From the NCBI GenBank assembly GCA_029834535.1, contig JAQMWT010000326.1:1-50107 (forward strand): a DNA stretch of 50,107 nt, in the 5' to 3' direction. This DNA is from Chrysophaeum taylorii (lineage: Eukaryota > Sar > Pelagophyceae > Pelagomonadales > Pelagomonadaceae). Of the stretch, positions 1-9,506 are shown in pieces. The translations under genes and the position numbers were made by a program. The stretch's first letter is position 1; each line of letters opens with the position of its first letter. The notes beneath the pieces were generated by a model. The model did not search any database. It worked only from the letters and a program-made list of their open reading frames with translations, and had not been told where the DNA came from.

Positions 1-2185
1 AGGCGATCGTCCGTCTCGCTGTCGTGTAGAAAACGACGGCGTCCTTGCTTCTGACCTCGCTCACCATGGTCGCCATTGTGGTTCCAAGATCGGTGAGGGC
101 CGTTTGATTCATTTTGAAGGCGATCGTGCGTGGCGTTCGCAGTCGATGCATCATCACGAAGCCCAATCGGACCGCGATATGGGCTTCTTCTGCACTGGTT
201 TCGCTACCACATTGCACAGTAGTAACGATCCGGATCGCGGTTGCAAACTACGCGACTTCCGTGTTCATCGTCATCATGGGTGGTCAGAAGAACCCACGGA
301 GCACGTTTATACCCCACGAAAATGGTGCTGCGAAATCAGCGGATCATATTCCCAGACGGTTTCCATCGCTATGGCGCTGAACGATCGGAGGCCGTGACGC
401 GACCTCCCCGCCCCCGCGGCGGTTTATTCGATTTCGGATTAGGTTGGCCTTGATCCTTCCTCCTCCATCAACTTGTAGTCAGACATCAACAGCGCCATAG
501 TAATAAGCGCCAGCATCGAGCTTCAGTAACATCAGGATGTCCGCTCCTCATAGTCCGCACACGGTCCTCAACAACGGACGTCAATCCACTGATAAATGCG
601 GTCGAGGATATGACATCATCCAGCGCGGCTGGACACGAACAAAACTCCAAGGCTCCAGGTGGAATCACAATTTGAATACGCTTAGACGTGCCGCTCCCCA
701 GACTTCTTCGAAACTGGGCCTGGGTGACCTTCCGCAAAAGCAGCTCGCGCTGCGTGCGCGGAGGTCGGCAAGTCGATCTAAAATAATCCAAAATCTTGTC
801 GCCAATACGTCTTGTTAAGACGACGGATACGACGAACCGAGACTGCGCATTTCATCGTCCGTATCTAATTTCAAGTAAAACGACGGGCCGTGTGGTAGCT
901 CATGGCAAGCATCCTTGTATTTCTGCAAATTGTTCCTCAAAAACTGGTGCAACGGTGTCCCGTAGATGCACAGGTAGTAACGTATGGTGCTCGACCGAGT
1001 AATGGTCATCTGCTAAAAGGCATCATCGCCGCCGAATCCAAATTAAATTGCCGTTGGTCTCGGCCGTCGATGACGAGTTTGAGTTATCAGGCTTCAAACT
1101 GGAAGTGGGTCGATGGGATCGGCTCAAGTTGCCCTTTTCGAAGGCGTTGGCAACCGTGTGCGATATTCCCCGCGATAATTCCCGTAAAATTTTCGTACCT
1201 TTCATTCTCAATGTCCGCCCTACCCTCATTCTCCGTATCGACTCAGGGGCGGAGGTTCATTCCCCGTTTCAGTGTTCCTTTCCGGTTCAGGCGGCCTCAC
1301 GGGCGTTTCCGGTTCAGGTCGACTCACGGGTCGTTCGCGGCTACTCTCCCGACGCGCACGTTCGGCTAACAATTCATCTCGTTCACGACGAAATGGTGAA
1401 CGGCATTTCGCGTAGGGTCTTCGAGGTCTCAATCTCTTGTTGTAATGTATCATTGAGCATATCAACTTTGCCGTCAAGCAACCTCTTTCGCTTCAGCCCT
1501 TTCACGAGCAAAAGCTCGGCTAATTGTTCATTTTCGCGACGTGCCGCTCTAGGTGTTCCACGAAGTGGGCTTCAGGCTGCAGATCCGCGCTCAATAGTAA
1601 CACGCTTAGCACGATCCGGAGTCGTTGGACTCAACGGCAGGAAAATGGCAGTATCCGGAGGCACATCAGGGGCACGTCAGCAACGTCGACTGCGCTCAGC
1701 CTCTCTTAATTCACCGTCCTCGCGGCCTATCTCAGGGGCGGCGGGAAGAACTGGAGGAGTTTGGCTCCTCGCACACGCGCGTTTATCTCCATACTGTCAA
1801 ATTTCGATCGAGAATGCTAAACACGTCCGGATCCGATCACCGTGTTCACGTCGATTCCAACAACATGCTGTCGCTGTAAAAACAGCACTCGCTGGCAATC
1901 CGCTGGCAGTTCAAAATAGCCCGTGGGTAGATACTCGCCAAACAGCACCGTTCAGCTATACCAAAATCAATTCGGGCGAATGCGCTGCCATTTCCAACTC
2001 GCACGCGTTCGTCGTCACTCGGATCGTACGAACACAAACAACGTTCGCGTATATTCTCAACGCAAACTGGTCCAATGGAACTCCGTTGCTTGATCAGGGC
2101 GCACGTACAAATCCGGACCACGTGACCGCGAACAACGGCAGCACTCAATCCGGCGACCGATGTAGTCGCACGATACGGTATCCGC
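1..2185 (-). pseudogene. gag: Gag polyprotein of Gypsy B copy 1 (decayed, partial)
   Basis: Gag is the structural protein that packages retrotransposon RNA. This copy is spread over several minus-strand frames. Positions 2199-1846 resemble the N-terminal segment encoded downstream of the LTR in copy 2. Positions 1477-1226 hold the charged coiled-coil-like stretch FRRERDELLAERARR followed by a P/E-rich tail. Positions 791-486 match the gag core of copy 2 (TQRELLLRKVTQ versus TQQELLDSLRKVTQ). Below 480 come the PPRGRGGR tract and an HDDDEHGSRVVCN segment equivalent to the Cys/His cluster of copy 2. Frameshifts and stops separate every block, so it is not functional. It continues beyond the left edge. 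Confidence 0.7.
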
Positions 2186-2483
2186 TCCACCGTCGGCACA
2201 GACTCCCCGACCCCCGGGTGACAAAGGTACTCACCGACTTAGTCCTAGACCTCACTGAACGAGGAAAACACGGACGCGGGGTCGGATAAGCTCGCCACAC
2301 ACACTTGCTCACGCTCACCAAGCCTGCTCAACAAGATGGAGGATGGATGGATAGCAAGGAAACTACCAGAATACAGCAGAATGGCACTCACAAGAGAGGG
2401 TGATGTCTAAGAGATCGAGGAAAGGTGTCCCGTTGAACAGGTATCCAGCCTCGAAGAGAGGGGCGGTCAGGGTTGCCGCCACA
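2186..2483 (-). repeat. 5' LTR of Gypsy B copy 1
   Basis: Read on the minus strand, the LTR starts TGTGGCGGCAACCCTG, matching the LTR at 26778 across most of its length (for example GCTTGGTGAGCGTGAGCAA). The 5' tip is secure from the two-copy comparison. The 3' end is placed by alignment to position 27104 of copy 2 and could be off by tens of bases. No target-site duplication can be tested because the other end is outside the window. Confidence 0.6.
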
Positions 2484-2510
2484 GCCCCTCGGGCGTCGCT
2501 CGCGCACTGT

Positions 2511-2580
2511 AGGTGAACTTACTGGGCCAGGTGAACTTGGGCGTTAGAGATTGGGACTAGTGAACTTTGGCCTGCACTTG
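2511..2580 (+). repeat. Short GGTGAACTTACTGG repeat block ending in GGCCTGCACTTG
   Basis: Three imperfect units of GGTGAACTTACTGG, with the spacer TTAGAGATTGGGACTA, end in GGCCTGCACTTG. The same order, left flank (CGCGCAC.GTAGG) and right end occur at 15519-15870. The block lies between the Gypsy B LTR and the broken end of Copia A, so it marks either an insertion or the junction that truncated Copia A. Confidence 0.7.
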
Positions 2581-5241
2581 GCAAAACCAAATGGAAACAG
2601 CCCACCCCAACCAGATCAGCCACATCAACAAGTGGATGAATTCCACTTCCCTTGAATGGCGCGAGCCGCGGTTGCTTATATATTTTGAGTTGCGACCATA
2701 TACGGCGATTCGTGCTGTGGGGCATCGTCGAGCGACCACGTATGCCAGGTGATCCTGGAATGCGGAATCCTCGTGCCAGAGATGCGCCTTGAGTTTGTCA
2801 CTCTGGTTGCGATGCACGAAACTGGGGTAAAACTGAATCGTCGAGAACAATCTCACGGGCGATCCTAAGCGTTTGGGCATCGGAATGCTACCATCCGGCG
2901 GAGGTGGCCGGTTGAGGAACGAAAAATCCAGTTCAGGTGTCTCGTCGCTGACGGGACTTGGATCAGCAGTGGAGGTTGGATCCGGTTCTTTGTGCTCGTC
3001 GCCATCGTCGGGTTTGTCATCCTGGTCGTCATCTCGAGTCTCGCCCTCATTTTTCAATTCCTGTCTAGCTTCCGGCATTTTCTGTTCGCTTATAGCTGGG
3101 AGCGGGCCCTCTTGCCGTGCCTCTGTTGGGATCTGCATGAGTGCTTATCAGGCCGATCTCGCTCATTGCGGTTGACTGGCATGTCTTATCAACGTGGAAG
3201 TCGTTACAGGTGACGATTTTTCCATATCGGCCCTGATGTACAAGCAAGATAGAGCATGAACATCACGGATAAATCGGTCCGTGCCGGGAGGTTTGAGGAC
3301 ATGTATTGCTGTTGAGATTGGAGGCGGAGACGCTGCAGAGGTTCCAGCGGCTTTGAGGTAGACAAAGTGTGACAGGTTCGCCAAAGGGAAGGAGCTTCAA
3401 GAGCAGTGCCATGGGTGACATGATGCGCGGGGGACGGTACAGTGTGTTTGCTGCACCGAAGAGCAGTCCATGAGCGCTGGTTGTCGGCTTGGATCTTATG
3501 CAGCAGAGCAAATGGGTGATAATACTCGGCGGCAATGGGCTTTCCTTCGATGCGGACTTTGCGCAGGTTGAGGAGGCGAACTACAGTGCCTCGGGTGTTT
3601 TCCTTAATGATGTTTTCCGCGAAGTTCCGCTGGTGGAGGTGGCGACCAATGATTTGAAGCTGGATACCGAGTTGCACCTTGAGCGGGTGGAATGCTTCGG
3701 AGCGGGAAGTTGAAAATGCATCGGACGAGATGATTTTCACGTTTACATCGAATTCGACCTTAATCACATTGACCACGCAGAGGATGCCAGCCAGAACGTC
3801 CTGCGCGTCTAGTTTCCTCAGGAAATAGACCCACTTCTGTGCTGAGATAATATACACAAAATGTATGATGTAACGAAAGCCACCATAGCGGCAATGCTGG
3901 GTATGATACATCATATGGAGATGTTGGCCAGGAGCATAGTGCCGTCCATCTGTGACCAGGGCAGTTGGCTGTGACGGAAGCTGACATGCGATTGACAGCG
4001 CTTGCGCATTCGCTGCAGTCTTGCAGATGCCATCATCACCTGGGCGGAGATCTCGTTACATTAGCGGCAATCGTGCGGCGAAGAAGCTCTGGTTGCTGGG
4101 TAGTGTATTCGGTGCCAGCGAGTGTCCAAAAGCACTCTTTTGGCGTGCTGAATGGTGCCGGGCTTGTGCGAGGGGGCAGAGCGGCATCAGCCGAAGCGGG
4201 GCTGGGTCGCTTGTCAACTCGGACTTTAGCAACGGTGGCCTCGGCAAGCGTCTCGAGCTTTTCGATTTGCCACAACGCGGATCGCATCATGGCGAGAGCA
4301 TCTGCTACGGCATTGAAGAGGGAGGTGAGGTTGGGTCCTCCTCTGCTAGAGACGGCTGGAGATGTTCAGGAAGAAATTTGCCCTGGTTGATGTCCAGGGC
4401 TGGGGATGCCATTGCGTTTTGTTGCCCATTCGATGTGAAAGTTCACGTGGTGGTGCGATTGTGAAGTGCGAGGACAGCGTACTTTATTTGCCTGCAGCAT
4501 GTGGTGCGGGACGGCGTTAGCCAGTGCCTTAAACGCGAAGTACGGCGGGTGCTGTTTGGAACAGGCGGAGCTGTTCCGGGTCAAGTGGTGTCAAACTTTG
4601 CGATTTCGTTGAGGGTCGCAGCGGCAGTGTGGTCTGGAGATATCAGCAGCGAGGCGTTAGAGTAGCTCGTGTTGGTTGGGTATGAGCCAGTGACCGAGCG
4701 GCACGGTGCTTTCTGAAAGCGTGTCGCCGATGTGGCCGATGTAGTCCGCGTAAGTGGGACGTGCTTCGGACATTGTGAGTCCCTTGGGGTCATCGAGAGT
4801 AATTCTCCCTCGTGATCGATCGCGGCAAAGCCAGGATGCGAACGATTCATGTGGTGGACCCAAGTGGAGGGGCGCGAGCAGCTGTGAGCGGCGGCCAAGG
4901 ACGTGGTGTAGGCGACGACCAGAAAGGCGGTGCCCTTGGGAACATCCAGGGAAAAGGCGTGCGTTGGGGAGAAGACTGCGGGTTGGTGATAACAGGCCAA
5001 TATATGAGGGGGCCTGGAGAGTAGGGTGAGGGAAGCGCGCGGGAAGTAGCCACAGGCGACGGCAGTAGCCACAGGCGACGGCAGTAGCGACGGTGCCGGT
5101 GATCGCTCCATCCAATTGGTAAGCACATTGGGGCTCTGAGGCATAAAAACAGCGGAGAGTGTTCCAAGCGGCGAGAGTTGGATGTTGCGACAAGTGATTA
5201 TGCAGCAATGCGAAAACCAGGAGGTGGGAGACGTGGGTCAT
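2557..5241 (-). pseudogene. MTase motif X, unknown linker and Copia integrase (Copia A, decayed)
   Basis: The segment continues in the same frame after the TGA at 5272-5274 that ends the protease-MTase ORF. DGTPYSTMTHVS is a plausible MTase motif X. YIGHIGDTLS aligns with YIGYLRGSDRKL of Copia B. From about 3914 to 3204 the integrase core is recognisable by comparison with Copia B: RYGGFRYIIHF versus EWGGFTHIIVF, and KIISSDAF versus RTLYSDAF, which carries the second catalytic Asp. The first catalytic Asp is not clear. Positions 3138-2557 hold an acidic, P/T-rich tail typical of the region after a Copia integrase. At least five frame changes occur. Integrase would insert the element cDNA; this one is dead. 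Confidence 0.6.
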
Positions 5242-5271
5242 GGTAGAATAGGGGGTACCGTCGGCGTCGAG

Positions 5272-6945
5272 TCATAAATCCGTGAAGGGCTTCTTCGAGC
5301 GAGCAAGCATTTGACAGATGCGGACATTTTCGGAAATCGAGAGTTTAGAGGCGTTGGCGGGTGCGTAGGAAAAGGTGGCCTTGTGCTGGTAATAAGCCAA
5401 GGTGGAGCGGGGCACGGTGCCACGAAGGGCGGGGTTGGCGATCCAGAGATCGTCGGGGATAGTGTGACTGGGGTCCAGGAGCGGAACCATGCTCGGAGGA
5501 GATGTTAACCAAGGAGAAGCGGTTTTCTCGAGGTTGTAATCGGTGAGCGGGCGGGCATAGACAGCGAGATAGCGGGTCTTGCTTATGACGTCGCCAAAAT
5601 CGGAGGCATTGTAGACTCCGGAGTGTCTGAAGTAACCTAAGCGCTGATAGCATTTGGCGAGTTGGGTGTACTCGTGATGAGTTCGGGGGTTGGGAGGGAC
5701 GTTCTCGACAATGGCGTAGGTCGGGAGCGTGCAGCGAACAAAGCGGATTTGTTCTGTGACGAAAAGGTCGGCGGTCACCGGAGTGGCGTAGCCGTCGTAT
5801 TCTTTCATTACACTCAAATGTTGACATGGCAGTGTGAAAACTGCTAAGTCGAAATGAGGTAGTCGTATTTTGCCGGTTTGCAGGGCGGCATTGAGCTTTC
5901 TTAGATCCGCATAATGCTGAGCGTGCGGAAAGAGTTGTTGCGCGCGGGCGCGCATAATAGGGTGAATTTCACAGGTGACCACGACAGTAATACGTTTGTC
6001 GAGGCGCTTGCGAAAAGAGGTAAAGCCTTCTTGGTGGAGTCCACCTGCAATAATGGCTGTTTTTAGCGGAGGGGGTTGTGCTTGCACAGAGAGGTCCGCT
6101 GAGCCAGTGAATGCATATTGGACGACAGTACGCGGGAGGCTAATGAGTTCCGATAGAAATAGTGAATGATGCTGTAAAATTGCGAAATCTAACATATGGG
6201 ATTGCGAGCGTGTTGTTGCGACATGCTGCGTGATGTGTGCGAGCTCATCTTTGAGTGACATTCGCGTTCCGGTGTGGAAACCAGGCACAGCGCGGAGTGT
6301 TTGCTTTGGATGAGACGGCAGGGACAACAGACCATTGGTTTGGCGATTGGCGAGAACTACAGCTGTTTTGCCTATAAGCGTCTTATAATCGTGGGGATCT
6401 GCGGTCGACGTGTTCATAAGCTCGTAGAGGTATGGTTCGTGTGGCAATGGCGGGTCGGTTGCTTGTACGTTCAGAGCTTTGAGCTGAGATGTCGCTATAA
6501 CCTGTAGACCTTTTCGGAAGTGCGGGACGACCAGAAAGACGAGATATAAAGCGCAACCTGTTGATTCTTTTATATCCTTGGAGGAGAGACCTGCGGCCTG
6601 CAAATACAACGGTTTGACGACGATGAAATGGCTGGTTAAGGTGCCTCTTCCCACACGTATGGTGTGTTCGGGAATCCGGCGTCTGGACTCGGGAGCACAG
6701 TGTTGAATGGCGCGAGTGAAGCAAAATGATGCGCCACCGTCAATTAAAGAAGCTTCAGTGCCGGGTCCATTGCATCCGTGTGGCGAGTTAGTCTTCTTTG
6801 ATGTCTTTCCTGGAGTGTAAGTGGCACAATGAAAATCTGCGACTCTGGGGGGGATTGTTGATGAGGTCGGGAAATTCGTCATCGTGAGGCTTGGTGCCTG
6901 ATTGAGTAAGATGTGGTTGGCGGCACAGGGGTCGTCGGCAACCAT
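5272..6945 (-). CDS. Aspartic protease - C5 DNA methyltransferase ORF of Copia A (557 aa, uninterrupted)
   Basis: N-terminal residues 1-200 carry a retropepsin-like active site, SLIDGGASF (DGGAS in place of DTGAS). From about residue 290 follows a C5-MTase fold. Visible parts are a weak glycine loop (KTAIIAGGLHQEG), VTCEIHP at the end of motif II, LPCQ as motif IV with the nucleophilic Cys at 5824-5826, VENVP as motif VI at about 5698-5706, DFGDVISKTRYLAVYAR as motif VIII, and KLSISENV as motif IX. Such enzymes transfer a methyl group from S-adenosylmethionine to cytosine C5. PCQ and ENV are intact, so catalysis is possible. The ATG overlaps the gag stop in TGATG, suggesting coupled re-initiation. 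A TGA at 5272 cuts the frame before motif X, which lies just downstream in the same frame. Confidence 0.8.
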   Translation of the reverse strand: MVADDPCAANHILLNQAPSLTMTNFPTSSTIPPRVADFHCATYTPGKTSKKTNSPHGCNGPGTEASLIDGGASFCFTRAIQHCAPESRRRIPEHTIRVGRGTLTSHFIVVKPLYLQAAGLSSKDIKESTGCALYLVFLVVPHFRKGLQVIATSQLKALNVQATDPPLPHEPYLYELMNTSTADPHDYKTLIGKTAVVLANRQTNGLLSLPSHPKQTLRAVPGFHTGTRMSLKDELAHITQHVATTRSQSHMLDFAILQHHSLFLSELISLPRTVVQYAFTGSADLSVQAQPPPLKTAIIAGGLHQEGFTSFRKRLDKRITVVVTCEIHPIMRARAQQLFPHAQHYADLRKLNAALQTGKIRLPHFDLAVFTLPCQHLSVMKEYDGYATPVTADLFVTEQIRFVRCTLPTYAIVENVPPNPRTHHEYTQLAKCYQRLGYFRHSGVYNASDFGDVISKTRYLAVYARPLTDYNLEKTASPWLTSPPSMVPLLDPSHTIPDDLWIANPALRGTVPRSTLAYYQHKATFSYAPANASKLSISENVRICQMLARSKKPFTDL

Positions 6946-9246
6946 CAGCGAAAAAGCAGACTCTGGTGTAGAGCACGCATGTAGTCGCTGTGACGTTGTG
7001 CGTAGTCTTCGGCGGAATCATTTTCATCATTGATTTCGGGGATGGTGTCGTCGTAGAGGCCTAGCTGTCCGTGGTCATCATAGAAACCGAGGTGGCCTTG
7101 GTCATCTTTTTCGTCAGTTTCGCCCTCATCAGGTGGATCATCCTGAGGATCGGACGATAGCACCTGAAGAAACTCCGCGGCATCGCAATCTGCTTCGGAG
7201 AGAAGTATCTCATCGGAGATAGTGGTGATGAGGTTGATTAACTTGTTCATGCGCTCGGAGTTGGACGTATGTTGGCGACCGGCTTGGCTCAGATTCCGCA
7301 TGGTTTGGAGCTTGCGACGGACTTCACGAAGGGGGACCTTGAATCGTTGGTCAGGAGTAGATGGCTTTGGTGGATGCGGTTGGGTGGGAAAGGTGACCTT
7401 GCGAAGGTGCGGGTGCTCGCGTTTGTCGGGGGTGACAGGAGCAGCACGGGGGTTTTGCTTGTTCTTCGTTGGGGTGACAGGGGGAGCCTTGGGCTTGGGG
7501 CTGTCATTGATGTCATAGTACGACGGAGAGCGAGGATTGGGAGGCTTTTTGGGGGGAGGCTTCTTGGGATGTCGCGTGAGCTGTTTCTTTCTATAGGCGT
7601 GAAGGTGTTGGATGAGATCATTGTCGTCATCTTCATCGAGGTTGGCTTCAGTGAGAAAGACGGCAACAGGGTCGGTGTCGTCATTGGAGGCTTCATTGGG
7701 ATCCGGAGGGATGTCATCTTCAGAGGGGGTGTCTTCTTATGCGGCGAAGTGGAGACCATGACGGCGGGAGCGAAAACGTGGATTATCCTGGTCCTTAGTC
7801 GGTAGACGACCAAAGTCAGTGACGAATCGCAACGGCTTGAAATTGAGGTTGGGATGAGGCTTAAGGCGAGCCCAAAAGTTGCGCTCGAAAGTGGAGATAA
7901 CCGTGATGCGGGCGATCTACTTGGGAAGGTGATTAATGGCTTCTTTGTCTTCGTCGAGTAATAGCGAGTCGTTTGGAGTACGTAGACAACTGGCAAGACG
8001 CGCGAAGCCCTTGATATGCGTTGGGGCGCGGAGTCAAGCAAGCTCGGGGGGTACTTGAAGCGAAGAATTTGGTGAATTTCCTCGAGGATCTTGTCGTCGG
8101 AAAGTTGGAGAGAGGCATCGTTGGTGATTTGGCGGAGTTGCTGCTGAACATAGCGCATATAGTCTATACAATGCGCAGGCTCGTGGATCTCCGGGTTGAA
8201 CGGCGTGTCCAGGAAGGCATTATAGACATAATGCGCATGGTGGACGTGGTTCTGGCCCGTGTGCTTGTCAAGTGCGAGGCGAACTTGGAGTACAAATTCG
8301 AGTCCTATCGGATGGGAAGATCCGAGTGCGTCAATTTCGACGGTATGCTGGGTGCTTGACGGAGTCGGTACCGGCATGTAGGAAACGGCGAAAGAGGGGG
8401 TGCACGGTCTCGCGGATGTACACGATGAAGTCGGCTTCTTTTCCTTGGAGGTGATGTTGAGTGATCGGATACAACTTTCCTTTTGTCGTATCGGTCGTGT
8501 CCTTGTCTTGGTCTTTAAGTTCTTTGGGCTTTGGCTCGTAGACGTTCTCCAAGAAGTGTTTACCGAACTTGCGGTAAATACCCTTGTAGTAGACGTAACG
8601 GCCTTGGAAATCTCGCGTGTTCCCGGCGGTAGAGTGGCTGTCGGGGTCATTGTCGTATTCCTTGATGCAGTGGCCGAGAAGAGCGTCAGCGAGATCATTA
8701 GATCCGCGCAAGACGGATTCCCACGTGTAGAAGCCCTGCAAAGAGTATTGTGCTATGCCTGTTTCACGCATCAGATGTTCGACGAACAACGGCATAACGC
8801 GTAACGAATGCATTTGGGGTGTGACTTGCGCGGAGTCCATTGACTTGAGGACGGCGCTAGGTGGGTCACTAAAGGTGTTATTAGCCTTGGTCTTGGGGTC
8901 TTGTTGAGCTGGAGTGAGGGGTGGAGCCGCAGCAGCGACGGCAGGTGGTGGTGCTCCTTGCGTAGCTTGCATTTGTCTCAGCATATCGCAAAGGTCTTGA
9001 ATGTCTTGTTTTTGTGCTTGCATCTCCCTTTGATGCCGAGCTTCGTACGCTTGAGCTTGTTGTTGCATGTCCCTTTGGTACTTTGCTTCTAAGCATGCTT
9101 CTTGTTCTTTTATCTCCTCCTGGAGTTATTGATTGGCTGGCATCTTGTTCGGGTTCAGGAACGTCAGGGAGCGGAACTCTTATGGAAACCTGGGGCTCTG
9201 CTGATACCGGGACTGGTGCCCAATACCTAGAGAACAGTAATTTCAA
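6945..9246 (-). pseudogene. gag: Gag of Copia A (decayed, several frames)
   Basis: Three minus-strand blocks make up a long gag. About 9246-8331 begins PLPDVPEPEQ and has a Gln/Glu-rich coiled coil (MQQQAQAYEARHQREMQAQ) followed by a globular part. About 8370-7950 continues in another frame (EIDALGSSHPIG to HQILRFKYPP). About 7935-6945 forms one frame containing FVTDFGRLP, a P/K-rich stretch and an acidic C-terminus, with one internal TAA at 7737-7739. No CCHC zinc knuckle is visible. The gag stop TGA (6947-6945) shares its A with the ATG of the protease-MTase ORF. Gag would build the particle and bind RNA. The start codon cannot be fixed because of the frameshifts. Confidence 0.6.
9195..9208 (-). 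other. Possible primer-binding site of Copia A
   Basis: On the minus strand GGTATCAGCAGAGC closely resembles the widespread TGGTATCAGAGC primer-binding site complementary to initiator tRNA-Met. It sits between the LTR-like sequence and the start of gag, where a PBS is expected. The extra bases and the missing first T make this tentative. Confidence 0.35.
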
Positions 9247-9500
9247 CTGTGTTACCCTTCAGCAGAGCGATGGGCCGTGGTAGTCTACCCTCGAATCTGT
9301 CTCCTAGAACGAGGACAGTCGGTGTGAATAACACAGCGTTTTCTTTCATCAAAAGGTGCTAAAGTTAAGGGAACTAACCCTAGAATGGGGGGGGACACTA
9401 ACCCTAGTTCAAATTTTCTACCTCTACTAACCCTAGATGAAACTTTTGATCTCTCTAACTGGTCCTTTGGGTGGGTCGACACTAAAAATCACCCGACACT
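9209..9500 (-). repeat. Probable 5' LTR of Copia A with TAGGGTTAG motifs
   Basis: The minus strand here matches the sequence at about 35765-35980: AGAAAATTTGA then TAGGGTTAGT and a run of C, later ACTACCAC.GCC and CTCTAGGT. The match between two gag-proximal sites identifies it as LTR/leader. It contains three copies of CTAACCCTA (plus-strand view, 9369-9440). The 5' end lies near 9480-9500, where the DDE transposon begins; exact ends are not resolved. Confidence 0.5.
9369..9440 (+). repeat. Three telomere-like CTAACCCTA motifs
   Basis: ACTAACCCTAG occurs three times at roughly 30-base spacing inside the Copia A LTR. The units are interspersed with unique sequence, so this is not a telomere tract. 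The corresponding site at 35785 in the other copy keeps one TAGGGTTAG motif. Confidence 0.8.
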
Positions 9501-9506
9501 AAAAAT

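Larger units (their letters stand above)
1..2483 (-). mobile_element. Ty3/Gypsy family B, copy 1: 5' LTR and gag, runs off the window
   Basis: The minus strand begins at 2483 with the LTR start TGTGGCGGCAA and continues leftward into a decayed gag. Both parts match, in the same order, the plus-strand copy that starts at 26778. Shared landmarks are the LTR tip, the segment ending in CCCTGATCAAGC, the charged gag stretch FRRERDELLAERA and the PPRGRGGR tract. Only the first third of the element lies in the window; protease, MTase, RT and integrase would be expected to the left of position 1. Family identity with copy 2 is directly visible; the element class is inferred from copy 2, which retains RT and RNase H. 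Confidence 0.8.
2557..9500 (-). mobile_element. Ty1/Copia family A carrying a C5-MTase; truncated after integrase
   Basis: On the minus strand the order is LTR/leader (about 9500-9200), gag (9246-6945), protease plus C5-MTase (6945-5272), then zinc-finger/integrase remnants (5241-2557). Integrase before RT is the Copia order. RT and RNase H are missing because the element stops at about 2576 against a GGTGAACTTACTGG repeat block. A second, partial copy of the same family (LTR and gag N-terminus) appears at about 35770-37390 on the plus strand. The gag and integrase are broken, but the protease-MTase ORF is open. Confidence 0.75.

Noticed and set aside
1048..2289. 413-aa plus-strand ORF over the Gypsy B copy 1 LTR and gag
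   Set aside because: It is antisense to sequence that matches the LTR and gag of copy 2; composition is R/S-rich with no recognisable domain.
3965..4464. Plus-strand ORFs of 141 and 147 aa
   Set aside because: Antisense to the Copia A pre-integrase region; no domain.
7289..8698. 469-aa minus-strand ORF in the Copia A gag
   Set aside because: Only its middle part (about 8370-7950) carries gag homology; the ends are S/T/P-rich shadow frames of the true gag frame.
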